Source of the DNA: Piscinibacter sp.
GTDB lineage: Bacteria; Pseudomonadota; Gammaproteobacteria; Burkholderiales; Burkholderiaceae_C
DNA: 64,000 nt
Reading direction: 5' to 3'
Assembly (NCBI GenBank): GCA_017983795.1
Contig: JAGOAS010000004.1
Location: 62,001 to 126,000 of the forward strand
Positions 45,247 to 54,254 of the stretch are shown here, in pieces. Each line of letters opens with the position of its first letter. Position 1 is the first letter of the stretch. Below the pieces are notes generated by a model. It searched no databases, had not been told where the DNA came from, and was given only the letters and a program-made list of their open reading frames with translations. A program made the translations under genes and the position numbers.

Positions 45247-46560
45247 TCAGGCGCGCAGCTGCACCGCCAGGCCGCCCAGCCGGCTGGTGGCGACCTCCAC
45301 CGCCGCCCCATGCCGCCGCGCCACCGCCTGCACGATCGCCAGCCCCAGCCCGCTGCCCTCGACCTCGCGCGCCTCGCCGCGCTGGAAGCGGTCGAACATG
45401 CGCTCGCGCTGCTCGCTCGGGATGCCCGGCCCGTCGTCGTCGACGCGCACCTGCCAGCCGCTCGCCTCGGCCTGCACGCTCAGCTCGACATGCCGGCCGC
45501 CGTACTTCACCGCGTTGTCGAGCAGGTTGCGCATGGCGCTGCGCAGCGCCTGCGCGTCGCCGCGCATCGGCACGGGCGCGGGCGCAGCCAGCGTGATCTG
45601 CGCACCCTGGCGTGTGGCCAGCGGCTCGGCGTCGGCGAGCGCCTGGCGCGCCACTTCGGCGAGGTCGATCTCGGCCATCGGCGCGGCGGCCGCGCCGGGC
45701 TCGGCGCGGGCGAGGGCGAGCAACTGCTCGACGAGGTGGGTGGCGCGGTCGACGCCGGCGCGCAGCCGGGCGATGGCCTGGTCCTGCTCGGGCCCGGCGG
45801 GCGTGCCTTGCAGCAAGCCGATCTGCAGCTTCAGCGCTGTCAGCGGCGTGCGCAGCTCGTGCGCCGCGTCGGCCACGAAATGCCGCTGCGCCTCGAAGGC
45901 GCTGGCCAGCCGTTCGAGCAGGCCGTTGAAGGCGCCCACCAGCGGCTGCAGCTCCTGCGGCAGCCCTTCCGCGGGCAGCGCCTGCAGGCTGTCGGCGCCG
46001 CGCGCGCGCGCCGCCTGCGTGACGCGCTGCAGCGGCGCCAGCGAGACGCCGATGATCCACCACAGGCCGAGCGCCACCAGCGGCGCGGCCAGCGCGATGG
46101 GCAGCACGCTGCGCAGCGCCGAAGCGGCGGCCAGGTCGCGCCGCACCGCCAGCGGCTGCGCCACCTGCACCACGCGCAGCGGCGTGGCGGCGGCGAACAC
46201 GCGCCAGTCCTCGTCGCCCAGGCGCGTCTCGCTGTAGCCGAGCACGGCGCGCGGCGGCAGCGCCTGGGTGAGCCCCTGCGGGCGGCTGCTGTACAGCGTG
46301 AGCCCGTCCATAGCCCACACCTGCACCACGTAGTCGAACTCGGGGTTGGCCAGTGCCTCGCGCTCCTCCTCGCCGATGCGGCCCTGGTCGCGCAGCGACA
46401 GCGCCATCTGGCGCAGGTGGTAGTCGAACAGCGCATCGGCCTCGGCGCGCACGCTGACGTAGGTGGCGCAGCCCACCGCCAGCGCGGTGATGCCGGCCAG
46501 CGCCAGCATGAAGGCGAACAGCCGCCCGCGCAGCGAACCGGGCAGCGCGGCGATCTTCAA
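45247..46560 (-). CDS. QseC-like sensor histidine kinase
   Basis: The 437-residue membrane kinase has an N-terminal transmembrane helix, a periplasmic sensor of about 130 residues, a second helix near 165-185, then a HAMP segment, the phospho-acceptor H234 in AAHELRTPLTALKLQ, and an ATPase domain with N-box NLLDNAVKYGG, G1 DDGPGIP and G2 GSGLGLAIV. Its start overlaps the stop codon of the response-regulator gene by 4 bases, so both are one unit on the minus strand. The signal sensed is not evident from sequence. Confidence 0.9.
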   Translation of the reverse strand: MKIAALPGSLRGRLFAFMLALAGITALAVGCATYVSVRAEADALFDYHLRQMALSLRDQGRIGEEEREALANPEFDYVVQVWAMDGLTLYSSRPQGLTQALPPRAVLGYSETRLGDEDWRVFAAATPLRVVQVAQPLAVRRDLAAASALRSVLPIALAAPLVALGLWWIIGVSLAPLQRVTQAARARGADSLQALPAEGLPQELQPLVGAFNGLLERLASAFEAQRHFVADAAHELRTPLTALKLQIGLLQGTPAGPEQDQAIARLRAGVDRATHLVEQLLALARAEPGAAAAPMAEIDLAEVARQALADAEPLATRQGAQITLAAPAPVPMRGDAQALRSAMRNLLDNAVKYGGRHVELSVQAEASGWQVRVDDDGPGIPSEQRERMFDRFQRGEAREVEGSGLGLAIVQAVARRHGAAVEVATSRLGGLAVQLRA

Positions 46561-47231
46561 GCGCCGCCGTCCTTGGCCGGGCCGGCGTAGTAGCCCAGGC
46601 CGCGCACGGTGTGCAGCAGGTCGTCGCCGAGCTTCTTGCGCAGCTGGTGCATGTAGACGCTGATGGCGTTGCTCTCCAGCTCCTCGCCCCAGCCGTAGAG
46701 CCGGTCTTCGAGCTGCGCGCGTGAGAGGATGGCGCCGGGCCGCTCGAGCAGCGCCTGCAGCACGGCGAACTCGCGCGCCGACAGCAGCACCGGGCGGCCG
46801 CCGCGCTGCACCTCGCGCGTGGCCGGGTCGAGCGTGAGGTCGGCCACCTGCAGCAGGCTGCGGGTGCGGCCTTCCTGGCGCCGCCGCAGCGCGCGCAGGC
46901 GGGCCAGCAGTTCGTCGAGCTCGAAGGGCTTGACGAGGTAGTCGTCGGCGCCGCTGTCCAGGCCCGTCACCTTGTCGGGCAGCGCATCGCGCGCGGTCAG
47001 CACGATCACCGGCGTCGCGTCGCCGCGCGCGCGCAGGCTGCGCAGCACCTCCAGGCCGTCGCGCTGCGGCAGGCCGAGGTCGAGCAGCACCGCATCGAAA
47101 CGCTCGCTGGCGAGCACGGCCTCGGCGGCGCGGCCGTCGCGCACCCAGTCGCAGGCCATGGCCTGGCGGCGCAAGGCCTCGCGCAGGCTCTCGCCGATCA
47201 TCGTGTCGTCTTCCACCAGCAGCACGCGCAT
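46557..47231 (-). CDS. OmpR-family response regulator (QseB-like)
   Basis: The 224-residue protein has a receiver domain with acidic pocket E7-D8-D9, phospho-acceptor D51 in LLLDLGLPQRDG and K in YLVKPFE, followed by an OmpR/PhoB winged helix (LLSAREFAVLQALLERPGAILSRAQLEDRLYGW...VYMHQLRKKLG). It is the partner of the kinase encoded immediately downstream and binds DNA as a phosphorylated dimer. Target genes are not evident. Confidence 0.92.
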   Translation of the reverse strand: MRVLLVEDDTMIGESLREALRRQAMACDWVRDGRAAEAVLASERFDAVLLDLGLPQRDGLEVLRSLRARGDATPVIVLTARDALPDKVTGLDSGADDYLVKPFELDELLARLRALRRRQEGRTRSLLQVADLTLDPATREVQRGGRPVLLSAREFAVLQALLERPGAILSRAQLEDRLYGWGEELESNAISVYMHQLRKKLGDDLLHTVRGLGYYAGPAKDGGA

Positions 47232-47289
47232 GGCGGGAATGATGCCAGCGCGGCGGTGAGGCGGAGGTGAAGGCGGCGCTCGCCGCCGC

Positions 47290-48183
47290 TCAGGCCAGTG
47301 CTTCGCCGGCGATGGCCTCGACCGCCTCGCGCAGCCAGCGGTGTGCCGGGTCGTGCTGGCGGCGCAGGTGCCAGACCATGTACATCGGCATCGCCGGCGT
47401 GGCCACCGGCACCGGCGCGCTGGCGAACTCGCGCAGCACGCCGCGCGCCAGCAGCGCGGGGCCGGTGGCGAGCCGCTCGCTGCCGCGCAGCAGCGCGGCG
47501 ATGCCGGCGTAGCCCGGCACGGTGGCCACCACCTCGCGCTGCACGCCGCGGCCGGCCAGCCAGCCGTCGATGTCGATGCTGCGGCCGTCTTCGTAGCGCA
47601 CGCTGATGTGCTGCGCCCCGAGGTAGGCCGCGCGCGTCTTCGGCGCGCGGCGCACGGCCGGGTCGAAGAACACCGCGTAGCGATCCTGGAACAGGCGCTT
47701 CTGCACCAGGTCGGCGGCTTCCGGCGGGCGCGGCGTGACGACCAGGTCGCAGCCCTGGTCGCGCAGCAGTTCGGGCCGCGGCGCCTGCGAGGGCCACACG
47801 CGCAGCCGCACGCCGGGGCATTGCGACTGCAGCCGCGCCAGCAGCGGCGGCACCAGCAGGTCGCGCTGCAGGTCGTTGGCCGCGACGGTGATCGTGCCTT
47901 CCCAGCGCGCCGGGTCGAAGCCGGCGGCGTGGCTGAAGGCGCGCAGCTCGTCGATCAGCGCGCGGGCGCGCGGCACCAGCGCGTCGGCCTGCGCGGTGGC
48001 GACGATGCCGCGGCCCGAGCGCACGAAGAGGGCGTCGCCGGTGAGGGCGCGCAGCTTGTCGAGCGCGTGGCTGACCGCCGACTGGGTGAGCCCGAGCCGC
48101 TGCGCGGCGCGCGTCACCGAGCCTTCCTCGTGCACGGCAAGCAGCAGATGCAACGCGTGGCCGTCGAGATCCAGCGGGTCCAT
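47290..48183 (-). CDS. LysR-family regulator divergent from ligAB
   Basis: The 297-residue protein has a LysR winged helix (LHLLLAVHEEGSVTRAAQRLGLTQSAVSHALDKLRALTGDALF, the NodD/LinR-like variant) and an effector-binding half. I use the ATG at 48183, because residues encoded further upstream do not belong to the domain. It is divergent from ligA across 100 bases that hold a TCAT-N7-ATGA site, so it is the likely regulator of the dioxygenase genes, responding to protocatechuate or a related acid by inference. Confidence 0.85.
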   Translation of the reverse strand: MDPLDLDGHALHLLLAVHEEGSVTRAAQRLGLTQSAVSHALDKLRALTGDALFVRSGRGIVATAQADALVPRARALIDELRAFSHAAGFDPARWEGTITVAANDLQRDLLVPPLLARLQSQCPGVRLRVWPSQAPRPELLRDQGCDLVVTPRPPEAADLVQKRLFQDRYAVFFDPAVRRAPKTRAAYLGAQHISVRYEDGRSIDIDGWLAGRGVQREVVATVPGYAGIAALLRGSERLATGPALLARGVLREFASAPVPVATPAMPMYMVWHLRRQHDPAHRWLREAVEAIAGEALA

Positions 48184-48196
48184 CGATCGATTCGGC

Positions 48197-48211
48197 TCAT
48201 GGTTCGAATGA
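48197..48211. promoter_or_regulatory. LysR-type box upstream of ligAB
   Basis: TCATGGTTCGAATGA is an interrupted dyad (TCAT-N7-ATGA) of the T-N11-A form typical of LysR recognition sites. It lies between the LysR gene and ligA, 14 bases from the regulator start. Confidence 0.45.
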
Positions 48212-48283
48212 AGAATCATCGCTTTATCGCATGCGAGGTCTTTCCCATACTGACCTGCATCAATCGCAGTCCAGGAGACCCCC

Positions 48284-48625
48284 ATGAGCTTCGACATCCC
48301 CGGCACCACGCTCTTCGACGCCGCGCAGGCGCGCAAGGGCTACGCGCTGAACAAGATGTGCTTCTCGTTCAACGACGCGGCCAACCGCAAGGCCTTCGCG
48401 GCCGACGAGGAGGGCTATTGCACGAAGTACGCGCTCAATCCGCAGCAGCGTGAGGCGATCCGCGAGCGCAACGTGCTCAAGCTGATCGCCGCCGGCGGCA
48501 ACGTCTACTACCTCGCCAAGTTCGCCGGCATCTTCGGCCTGGACGTGCAGGACATCGGCGCGCAGCAGACCGGCATGAGCAAGGACGCCTTCAAGGCCAT
48601 GCTGGTTGAGCAGGGCAAGCAGTAA
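48284..48625 (+). CDS. ligA: Protocatechuate 4,5-dioxygenase alpha subunit
   Basis: The 113-residue protein matches LigA: DIPGTTLFDAAQARKGYALNKMCFSFNDAANRKAFAADEEGYC at the N-terminus and LIAAGGNVYYLAKFAGIFGLDVQDIGAQQTG later. The alpha subunit closes the active site of the extradiol dioxygenase formed with LigB, which opens protocatechuate between carbons 4 and 5. The ATG at 48284 has CCAGGAGACC just upstream. LigB follows after 24 bases. Confidence 0.92.
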   Translation: MSFDIPGTTLFDAAQARKGYALNKMCFSFNDAANRKAFAADEEGYCTKYALNPQQREAIRERNVLKLIAAGGNVYYLAKFAGIFGLDVQDIGAQQTGMSKDAFKAMLVEQGKQ

Positions 48626-48649
48626 CAAGCGAACAAGGAGCAACGCACC

Positions 48650-49492
48650 ATGGCCAACATCGTCGGCGCCATCACCACCTCGCACGTGCCCGCCATCGGC
48701 CGCGCGATCGCCAAGAACCTGCAAACCGATCCGTACTGGAAGCCTTTCTTCGACGGCTGGCCGCCTGTGCACCGCTGGCTCGAGAACGTGAAGCCGGACG
48801 TGGCGGTGGTCTTCTACAACGACCACGGGCTCAACTTCTTCCTCGACAAGATGCCCACCTTCGCGGTCGGCGCGGCGCCCGAATACCGCAGCACCGACGA
48901 GGGCTGGGGCATCCCGCAGGTGCCGCCCTTCCAGGGCGAGCAGGATCTGTCGTGGCACCTGATCGAATCGCTGGTGGGCGACGAGTTCGACGTGGTGAGC
49001 TGCCAGGAGATGGTGGTCGACCACGCCATCACGCTGCCGATGGCGCTGATGTATCCCTCGCAGGCCTGGCCGCTGAAGATCGTGCCGGTGTGCATCAACA
49101 CCGTGCAGTTCCCGCTGCCTTCGGCGAAGCGCTGCTACGCGCTGGGCGAGGCGGTGGGCCGCGCGGTGCGCGCCTGGAAGAGCGATGCGCGCGTCGTCGT
49201 GCTCGGCACCGGCGGGCTCTCGCACCAGCTCGACGGCGAGCGCGCCGGCTTCATCAACAAGGACTTCGACCTCGCCTTCATGGAGAGCCTGCTGCACGAC
49301 CCGCGCTGGGCCACGCAGTTCGATTCCAGGCAGCTGGTCGAGAAGGCCGGCACGCAGGGCATCGAGCTGCTGATGTGGCTGGCGGCGCGCGCCGCGCTGG
49401 GCGAGCAGCGCGTGAGCGCGGTGCACCGCAACTACCACATTCCCATCTCCAACACCGCCTCCGGGCTGATGGTGATGACGCCCGCGGCCTGA
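48650..49492 (+). CDS. ligB: Protocatechuate 4,5-dioxygenase beta subunit
   Basis: The 280-residue protein is a class III extradiol dioxygenase. The Fe(II) ligands correspond to H12 (TTSHVPA), H59 (YNDHGLNFF) and E239 (TQGIELL), and the catalytic base to H192 (GGLSHQL). It produces 4-carboxy-2-hydroxymuconate semialdehyde with LigA. The rest of the 4,5-cleavage pathway (ligC, ligI, ligJ, ligK) is not in the window. Gallate as an alternative substrate is possible within this family. A strong terminator follows directly. Confidence 0.92.
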   Translation: MANIVGAITTSHVPAIGRAIAKNLQTDPYWKPFFDGWPPVHRWLENVKPDVAVVFYNDHGLNFFLDKMPTFAVGAAPEYRSTDEGWGIPQVPPFQGEQDLSWHLIESLVGDEFDVVSCQEMVVDHAITLPMALMYPSQAWPLKIVPVCINTVQFPLPSAKRCYALGEAVGRAVRAWKSDARVVVLGTGGLSHQLDGERAGFINKDFDLAFMESLLHDPRWATQFDSRQLVEKAGTQGIELLMWLAARAALGEQRVSAVHRNYHIPISNTASGLMVMTPAA

Positions 49493-49499
49493 GGGCGGC

Positions 49500-49537
49500 G
49501 GCCTGCGGCGCAAAGCCGCAGGCCGTTACGACTTTTT
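49500..49537 (+). terminator. Rho-independent terminator of ligAB
   Basis: GGCCTGCGGC (49500-49509) pairs perfectly with GCCGCAGGCC (49515-49524) around a 5-base loop. A T5 run follows at 49533-49537, seven bases after the stem. It lies 8 bases after the ligB stop codon. Confidence 0.75.
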
Positions 49538-49598
49538 GCTCAAGCGCGCCGCGGGGCGGCCGAAGTCCGCGCCAAGCAACTTCGTCCTCTCGACCGCC

Positions 49599-51134
49599 AT
49601 GTTCGCCTCGCTGCGCCTCGGGGAGCGCCTCGCTCTCGCCTTCGGCATCGTCATCGCCCTGATGGGCGTGACGCTGGCCTTCACCCTCACCGAAACCTTC
49701 CGCGCCCAGGCCCGCATCGACGAGATGGTGCTCGTGCAGGCCGAGCGCCTGGCGCTGGCGCGCGAGTGGAAGGAGAACATCGCCGTCAACTCGCAGCGCG
49801 CCATCGCGATGGGCCTGTCCAGCGACGCCGCGCTCGGCGGCCACTTCGCCGAGAAGATCAAGGCCGTCAGCGAGCGCACCACGGTGATCCAGAAGCGCTA
49901 CGCCGAGATCGAGACCACGCCCGAGGGCCGCGCCGGGCAGGACCGGATGGCCGACGTGCGCAAGCGCTATCTGGCGCAGCGCGAGACGCTGTTCAAGGCG
50001 CGCGGCGACGCGGCGCGCATGGCCAGCGAAGGCGATGTCTTCAAGCGCATCACCGACGAGTACAACGCTGCCGCCGACGCGGTGGTGGCCTACCAGGTCA
50101 AGCGCCAGGCGCAGACCGCCGAGGCGGTGGTCGGCAGCATGTCGCAGCTGCGCTGGATGGCGGCCGGCGCCACGCTGGCGAGCATCGTGCTCGCCGCCGT
50201 GCTGGGCTGGCGCGTGGCGCACAGCGTGACGCGGCCGCTGCAGGCGCTGCGCCGCACCGCGCAACGCGTGGCCAGCGGCGACCTGACCGAAGATCTGCGC
50301 ACCGAGGCCGGGCGCGCCGAGACGGCGCTGCTGGCCAACGACATCGCCGCCATGCAGGCCGCGCTGCGCAGCCTGGTGGCCCAGGTGCGCGATTCGACCG
50401 ATTCCATCGAGACGGCCAGCCGCGAGGTGGCCGCCGGCAACGCCGACCTCAGCGCGCGCACCGAGCTCACCGCTTCCAGCCTGCAGGAGACGGCCAGCTC
50501 CATGCACCAGCTCACCGGCACCGTGCGCCAGAGCGCCGAGGCCGCGCGCACCGCCAACACGCTGGCGCAGGCCGCCGGCGACGTGGCGCGCCGCGGCGGC
50601 GGCGTGGTGCAGGAGGTGGTGCGCACCATGGACGAGATCAATGCGTCCAGCCGCAAGATCTCCGACATCATCGGCGTGATCGACGGCATCGCCTTCCAGA
50701 CCAACATCCTGGCGCTCAACGCCGCCGTCGAGGCGGCGCGTGCCGGCGAGCAGGGGCGCGGCTTCGCGGTGGTGGCCAGCGAAGTGCGCGCACTGGCGCA
50801 GCGCTCGGCCGGTGCGGCGCGCGAGATCAAGGCGTTGATCGGCAGCTCGGTGGAGCGCGTCGACAGCGGCGCCGCCCTGGTCGGCCAGGCCGGCCAGACC
50901 ATGGCCGAGATCGTGAGCTCGGTGCAGCGCGTCACCGACGTCGTCAACGAGATCAGCGTCGCGGCCTCGGAGCAGAGCGACGGGCTCGGCGGCGTCAACG
51001 GCGCGGTGACGCAGATCGAGCAGTCGACGCAGCAGAACGCCGCGCTGGTCGAGCAGTCGGCTGCCGCGGCGGCCAGCCTGCGCGAGCAGGCGCAGCGCCT
51101 GACCAGCGTGGTGGCCGGTTTCCGCCTGGCCTGA
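49599..51134 (+). CDS. Methyl-accepting chemotaxis protein
   Basis: The 511-residue receptor has a transmembrane helix near 8-28, a four-helix-bundle-type periplasmic domain to about 185, a second helix (WMAAGATLASIVLAAVLGW), a HAMP segment and a cytoplasmic signalling domain. The hairpin region contains the invariant FQTNILALNAAVEAARAGEQGRGFAVVASEVRALAQRSA sequence. It would steer flagellar motility through CheA/CheW. I use the ATG at 49599; a TTG further upstream falls inside the ligAB terminator. Location after ligAB could mean an aromatic ligand, but the terminator separates them. Confidence 0.88.
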   Translation: MFASLRLGERLALAFGIVIALMGVTLAFTLTETFRAQARIDEMVLVQAERLALAREWKENIAVNSQRAIAMGLSSDAALGGHFAEKIKAVSERTTVIQKRYAEIETTPEGRAGQDRMADVRKRYLAQRETLFKARGDAARMASEGDVFKRITDEYNAAADAVVAYQVKRQAQTAEAVVGSMSQLRWMAAGATLASIVLAAVLGWRVAHSVTRPLQALRRTAQRVASGDLTEDLRTEAGRAETALLANDIAAMQAALRSLVAQVRDSTDSIETASREVAAGNADLSARTELTASSLQETASSMHQLTGTVRQSAEAARTANTLAQAAGDVARRGGGVVQEVVRTMDEINASSRKISDIIGVIDGIAFQTNILALNAAVEAARAGEQGRGFAVVASEVRALAQRSAGAAREIKALIGSSVERVDSGAALVGQAGQTMAEIVSSVQRVTDVVNEISVAASEQSDGLGGVNGAVTQIEQSTQQNAALVEQSAAAAASLREQAQRLTSVVAGFRLA

Positions 51135-51207
51135 TCGCCTCAGCGCCGCGCGCATCGGCCGAACGGCCGGCTGGCGCGGCTGCGACGGCCGGCGAGAATC
51201 CGGGCCG

Positions 51208-53553
51208 ATGAACGACACCCTCGCGCGCGTTCCGCCGCATCGCCTCGCCGGCTGGGCGCGTCTGGTGCTTCTGCTGCTGGTGCTGTGCGTGGCCTGGGCG
51301 CTGCTGTACGGCTGGAGCGTGCGAGCCGAGGCGCAGGACGCGCCGCAGGTGCTGACGCTGGCCGAGATGGCGCCGGGCCTGCCTGGCTCACCGGCCGAGT
51401 GGCGCGCGGTGACGCTGCCCGACACCTGGGCGCGCCACGGCCTGGGCCGCTTCGGCCCGGCACGCTACCGCGCCCGCCTCGTTCTCGAAGCGGCGCCCGC
51501 CGAGGTCTGGGCGCTGCGCATCGACCGCCTCAGCACGCGCGCCGACGTGCGCGTCAACGGCGCGCTGGTGCACGGCATGCTGACGGCGGGCCCGAAGGCG
51601 CTGCGCCGCCCGGTGCCGGCGCTGATCGCCCTGCCGCCGACGCTGCTGCACGCCGGCGAGAACCTGCTCGAGATCGACGTCGACCATGGCGCGCGCGGCG
51701 GGCTCTCGCCGCTGCTGCTCGGCCCGATGGAGCAGCTCGAAGGCGCCTTCGCCGCCGGCTACCACCTCAGCGTCGACCAGCCGCGCGCGCTCAACATCGT
51801 CAGCGCCGGGGCCTGCCTGGTCGCGCTGCTGGTCTGGTGGCGGCGCCGCAGCGAGGTGGCGCTGGGCAGCTTCGCGGCGCTCGGGCTGCTGGCCTCGCTG
51901 CGCAACGTCTCGTACTCGGCGGTCGGCTCGCCGCTGCCGCTCGAGCTGGTCGACTGGATGTTCTTCGCCACACAGGTCGCCTCGGTCGTGCTGGTCGGGC
52001 TGTTCGCGCTGGCCGTGGCCGGGCGCTTCGACTCGCGCTGGCGCAGCGTCTGGCTGATCGGCGGCGCCGTGATGGCCGTGCTCGGCAGCGTCGCTGCCGC
52101 CGGCCACTGGCTGCAGCAGGCGCGTGCGCTGCTCTACCCGATCCTGCTGCTCGGCCTGCTGGTCGCGCTGACCCTGGTCTGGCGCACCATGCGGCGGCTG
52201 CCCGGCCCGACGCAGCTGCTGCTGATGCTGGGCATGGCGGCGGTATTCGGCGCCGGCGTGCACGACTACTTCTACCAGCAGGGCCTGACCTCGGTGATGG
52301 ACAGCTACTGGATGCCCTACGCCGTGCCGCTGGCGGTGCTGGGCTTCACGGCCATGCTGGTGCGCCGCGTGGTCGACGCGATGCACGGCGTCGAGGTGGC
52401 CAACGCCGCGCTCGAGCTGCGCGTGCGCGAGCGCACCGAGGCGCTGGAGCAGGCCAATGCCGCCAAGGGCCGCTTCATCGCCGCGGCCAGCCACGACCTG
52501 CGCCAGCCGGTGGCGAGCATCGGCCTGCTCGCCGGCCTGCTGCGCGAGCCGATGGGCGAGGCGCGCCAGCGCTCGCTGATCGAGCGCATCGAGCAGGCCA
52601 CGGCCGCGCTCGAATCGCTGCTCAAGGGCCTGCTCGACCTGTCGCGCCTGGATGCCGGCACGGTGCAGCCGCGCCTGGCCGCGGTGCCGCTGCAGCCGCT
52701 GTTCGACGCCATCGCCGCGCACGAGGCGGCCGGCGCGCGCGCACGCGGCATCCACCTGCGCTTCCGGCCGACCGGCTGCGTGGTCGTCTCGGATGCGCTG
52801 CTGCTCGAGCAGATGCTGCGCAACCTGGTCGGCAACGCGGTGCGCTGCACGGCGCGCGGCGGCGTGCTGGTGGCGGCGCGGCGGCGCGGCGAGCATGTGC
52901 TGCTGCAGGTGTGGGACAGCGGCGTCGGCATGGACGAGGCGCAGCAGGCGCAGGCCTTCGAGGATTTCGTGCAGTTCGAGCCGGCCGGCGCCGAGGGCGC
53001 GGTGCGCGGCCTGGGGCTGGGCCTGGCGATCGTGCAGCGCAGCGCGCGCCTGCTCGGCCATGCGCTCACGCTGCGCTCGCAGCCGGGGCGCGGCAGCTGC
53101 TTCACGCTCGAATTGCCGCTGGAGCGGCGCAGCCTGCTGCGCGATGCGCCGGCGCCGGTCGCGCCGGTGCGGCCGCTGGCCGGGCGCTGCGTGCTGGTGG
53201 TCGACGACGAGCCGGCCGTGCGCGAGGCGCTGCAGTGGCGCCTGGAAGCCTGGGGCGCGCAGGTGCGCGCCTACGCCGGCATGAGCGCGCTCACCGAAGG
53301 CCTGGCCGGCGGCGCGGCCGACGCCGCCGACCTGCTGATCACCGATCTGCGCCTGCCCGACGGCGACGGCCTCGAGGTGGTGTCGCGCGTGCAGGCCCTG
53401 CGCCCGGCGCTGCCCGCGCTGGTGGTCACCGGCAACACGCTGCCGGCCGAGCTGGCGCGCCTGGCCGGCAGCGGCGTCGCGGTGCTGAACAAGCCCTTCC
53501 GCGCCGAGGCGTTGCTGGCGGCGCTGCAGGCGCTGGCGCCGCGTTCTGTTTGA
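51208..53553 (+). CDS. Hybrid sensor histidine kinase with 7TM sensor and C-terminal receiver
   Basis: The 781-residue protein has an N-terminal helix, an extracytoplasmic beta-sandwich segment of about 140 residues (RIDRLSTRADVRVNGALVHGML), a block of seven hydrophobic helices (about 195-390, 7TMR-DISM type), a kinase core with H429 in AASHDLRQPVASIGLLAGL, the N-box NLVGNAVRC, DSGVGM and GLGLGLAIV, and a C-terminal receiver with phospho-acceptor D713 in LLITDLRLPDGDG. The SHDLRQP H-box is typical of hybrid kinases paired with LuxR-type regulators. Such a regulator gene is convergent, 10 bases away. The ligand is unknown. Confidence 0.88.
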   Translation: MNDTLARVPPHRLAGWARLVLLLLVLCVAWALLYGWSVRAEAQDAPQVLTLAEMAPGLPGSPAEWRAVTLPDTWARHGLGRFGPARYRARLVLEAAPAEVWALRIDRLSTRADVRVNGALVHGMLTAGPKALRRPVPALIALPPTLLHAGENLLEIDVDHGARGGLSPLLLGPMEQLEGAFAAGYHLSVDQPRALNIVSAGACLVALLVWWRRRSEVALGSFAALGLLASLRNVSYSAVGSPLPLELVDWMFFATQVASVVLVGLFALAVAGRFDSRWRSVWLIGGAVMAVLGSVAAAGHWLQQARALLYPILLLGLLVALTLVWRTMRRLPGPTQLLLMLGMAAVFGAGVHDYFYQQGLTSVMDSYWMPYAVPLAVLGFTAMLVRRVVDAMHGVEVANAALELRVRERTEALEQANAAKGRFIAAASHDLRQPVASIGLLAGLLREPMGEARQRSLIERIEQATAALESLLKGLLDLSRLDAGTVQPRLAAVPLQPLFDAIAAHEAAGARARGIHLRFRPTGCVVVSDALLLEQMLRNLVGNAVRCTARGGVLVAARRRGEHVLLQVWDSGVGMDEAQQAQAFEDFVQFEPAGAEGAVRGLGLGLAIVQRSARLLGHALTLRSQPGRGSCFTLELPLERRSLLRDAPAPVAPVRPLAGRCVLVVDDEPAVREALQWRLEAWGAQVRAYAGMSALTEGLAGGAADAADLLITDLRLPDGDGLEVVSRVQALRPALPALVVTGNTLPAELARLAGSGVAVLNKPFRAEALLAALQALAPRSV

Positions 53554-53563
53554 TCAGGGTGGT

Positions 53564-54190
53564 CTAGGCCAGCTGCAGGCCGAGGCGCGCCGCCGCCACC
53601 ACCGCCTGGGTGCGCGAGCTCACGCCGAGGCGGCGGAAGATCGCCTGCAGGTGCGTCTTGACGGTCGACTCGGAGAGATCGAGCTCGCGCATGATCATCT
53701 TGTTGCTGCGCCCCTCCACCAGCAGGCGCAGCACGTCGACCTGGCGCGGCGAGAGGCCGAGCGCCTCGCCGTCGTCGGCCTGCGCCGTGTCCGCGCCGAG
53801 CAGCGCCTGGCGCGGCAGGTGCACGCGGCCGTCGAGCACCTCGCGCAGCGCGCCGGCGAAGGCGGCGCTGTCGGCACTCTTGGGGATGAAGCCGGCGGCG
53901 CCGCGGTCGATCGCACCGAGCACCGTCTCGGGCCGGTCGTCGGCCGAGAGCACGACGATGGGCAGCGCCGGCGCCAGCTCGCGCAGCCGCGCGATGCCGT
54001 CCAGGCCGTGGCTGTCGGGCAGGCCCAGATCGAGCAGCGCGAGCCGGCAGTCGGGGTGTGCGGCGAGCACGCTGCGCGCGGCGTTCAGGTCGCCGGCCAG
54101 ATGCAGGGCGACGCCCGGCATGCGCTGCTCGACGAGCGCGGCGACACCTTCGCGGAACAGGGCATGGTCGTCGATCAGCAGCAGCTTCAT
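53564..54190 (-). CDS. NarL/LuxR-family response regulator
   Basis: The 208-residue protein has a receiver with D7/D8 and phospho-acceptor D54 (LALLDLGLPDSHG), and a C-terminal LuxR helix-turn-helix (GLSPRQVDVLRLLVEGRSNKMIMRELDLSESTVKTHLQAIFRRLGVSSRTQAV). It is convergent with the hybrid kinase gene and is its likely phosphotransfer partner, since the H-box type of that kinase usually pairs with this class. A lipoprotein gene is upstream on the same strand, 64 bases away. Confidence 0.9.
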   Translation of the reverse strand: MKLLLIDDHALFREGVAALVEQRMPGVALHLAGDLNAARSVLAAHPDCRLALLDLGLPDSHGLDGIARLRELAPALPIVVLSADDRPETVLGAIDRGAAGFIPKSADSAAFAGALREVLDGRVHLPRQALLGADTAQADDGEALGLSPRQVDVLRLLVEGRSNKMIMRELDLSESTVKTHLQAIFRRLGVSSRTQAVVAAARLGLQLA

Positions 54191-54254
54191 CGGCCGTGGC
54201 GGGCAGCTCGGACGGCGCGCATTAGAGCACGCGCCCGAGCGCTGCGCGCCGCGG

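Noticed and set aside
49536-49598. Upstream TTG start for the chemoreceptor
   Set aside because: The TTG lies inside the ligAB terminator T-tract, and the added residues are not part of the receptor fold.
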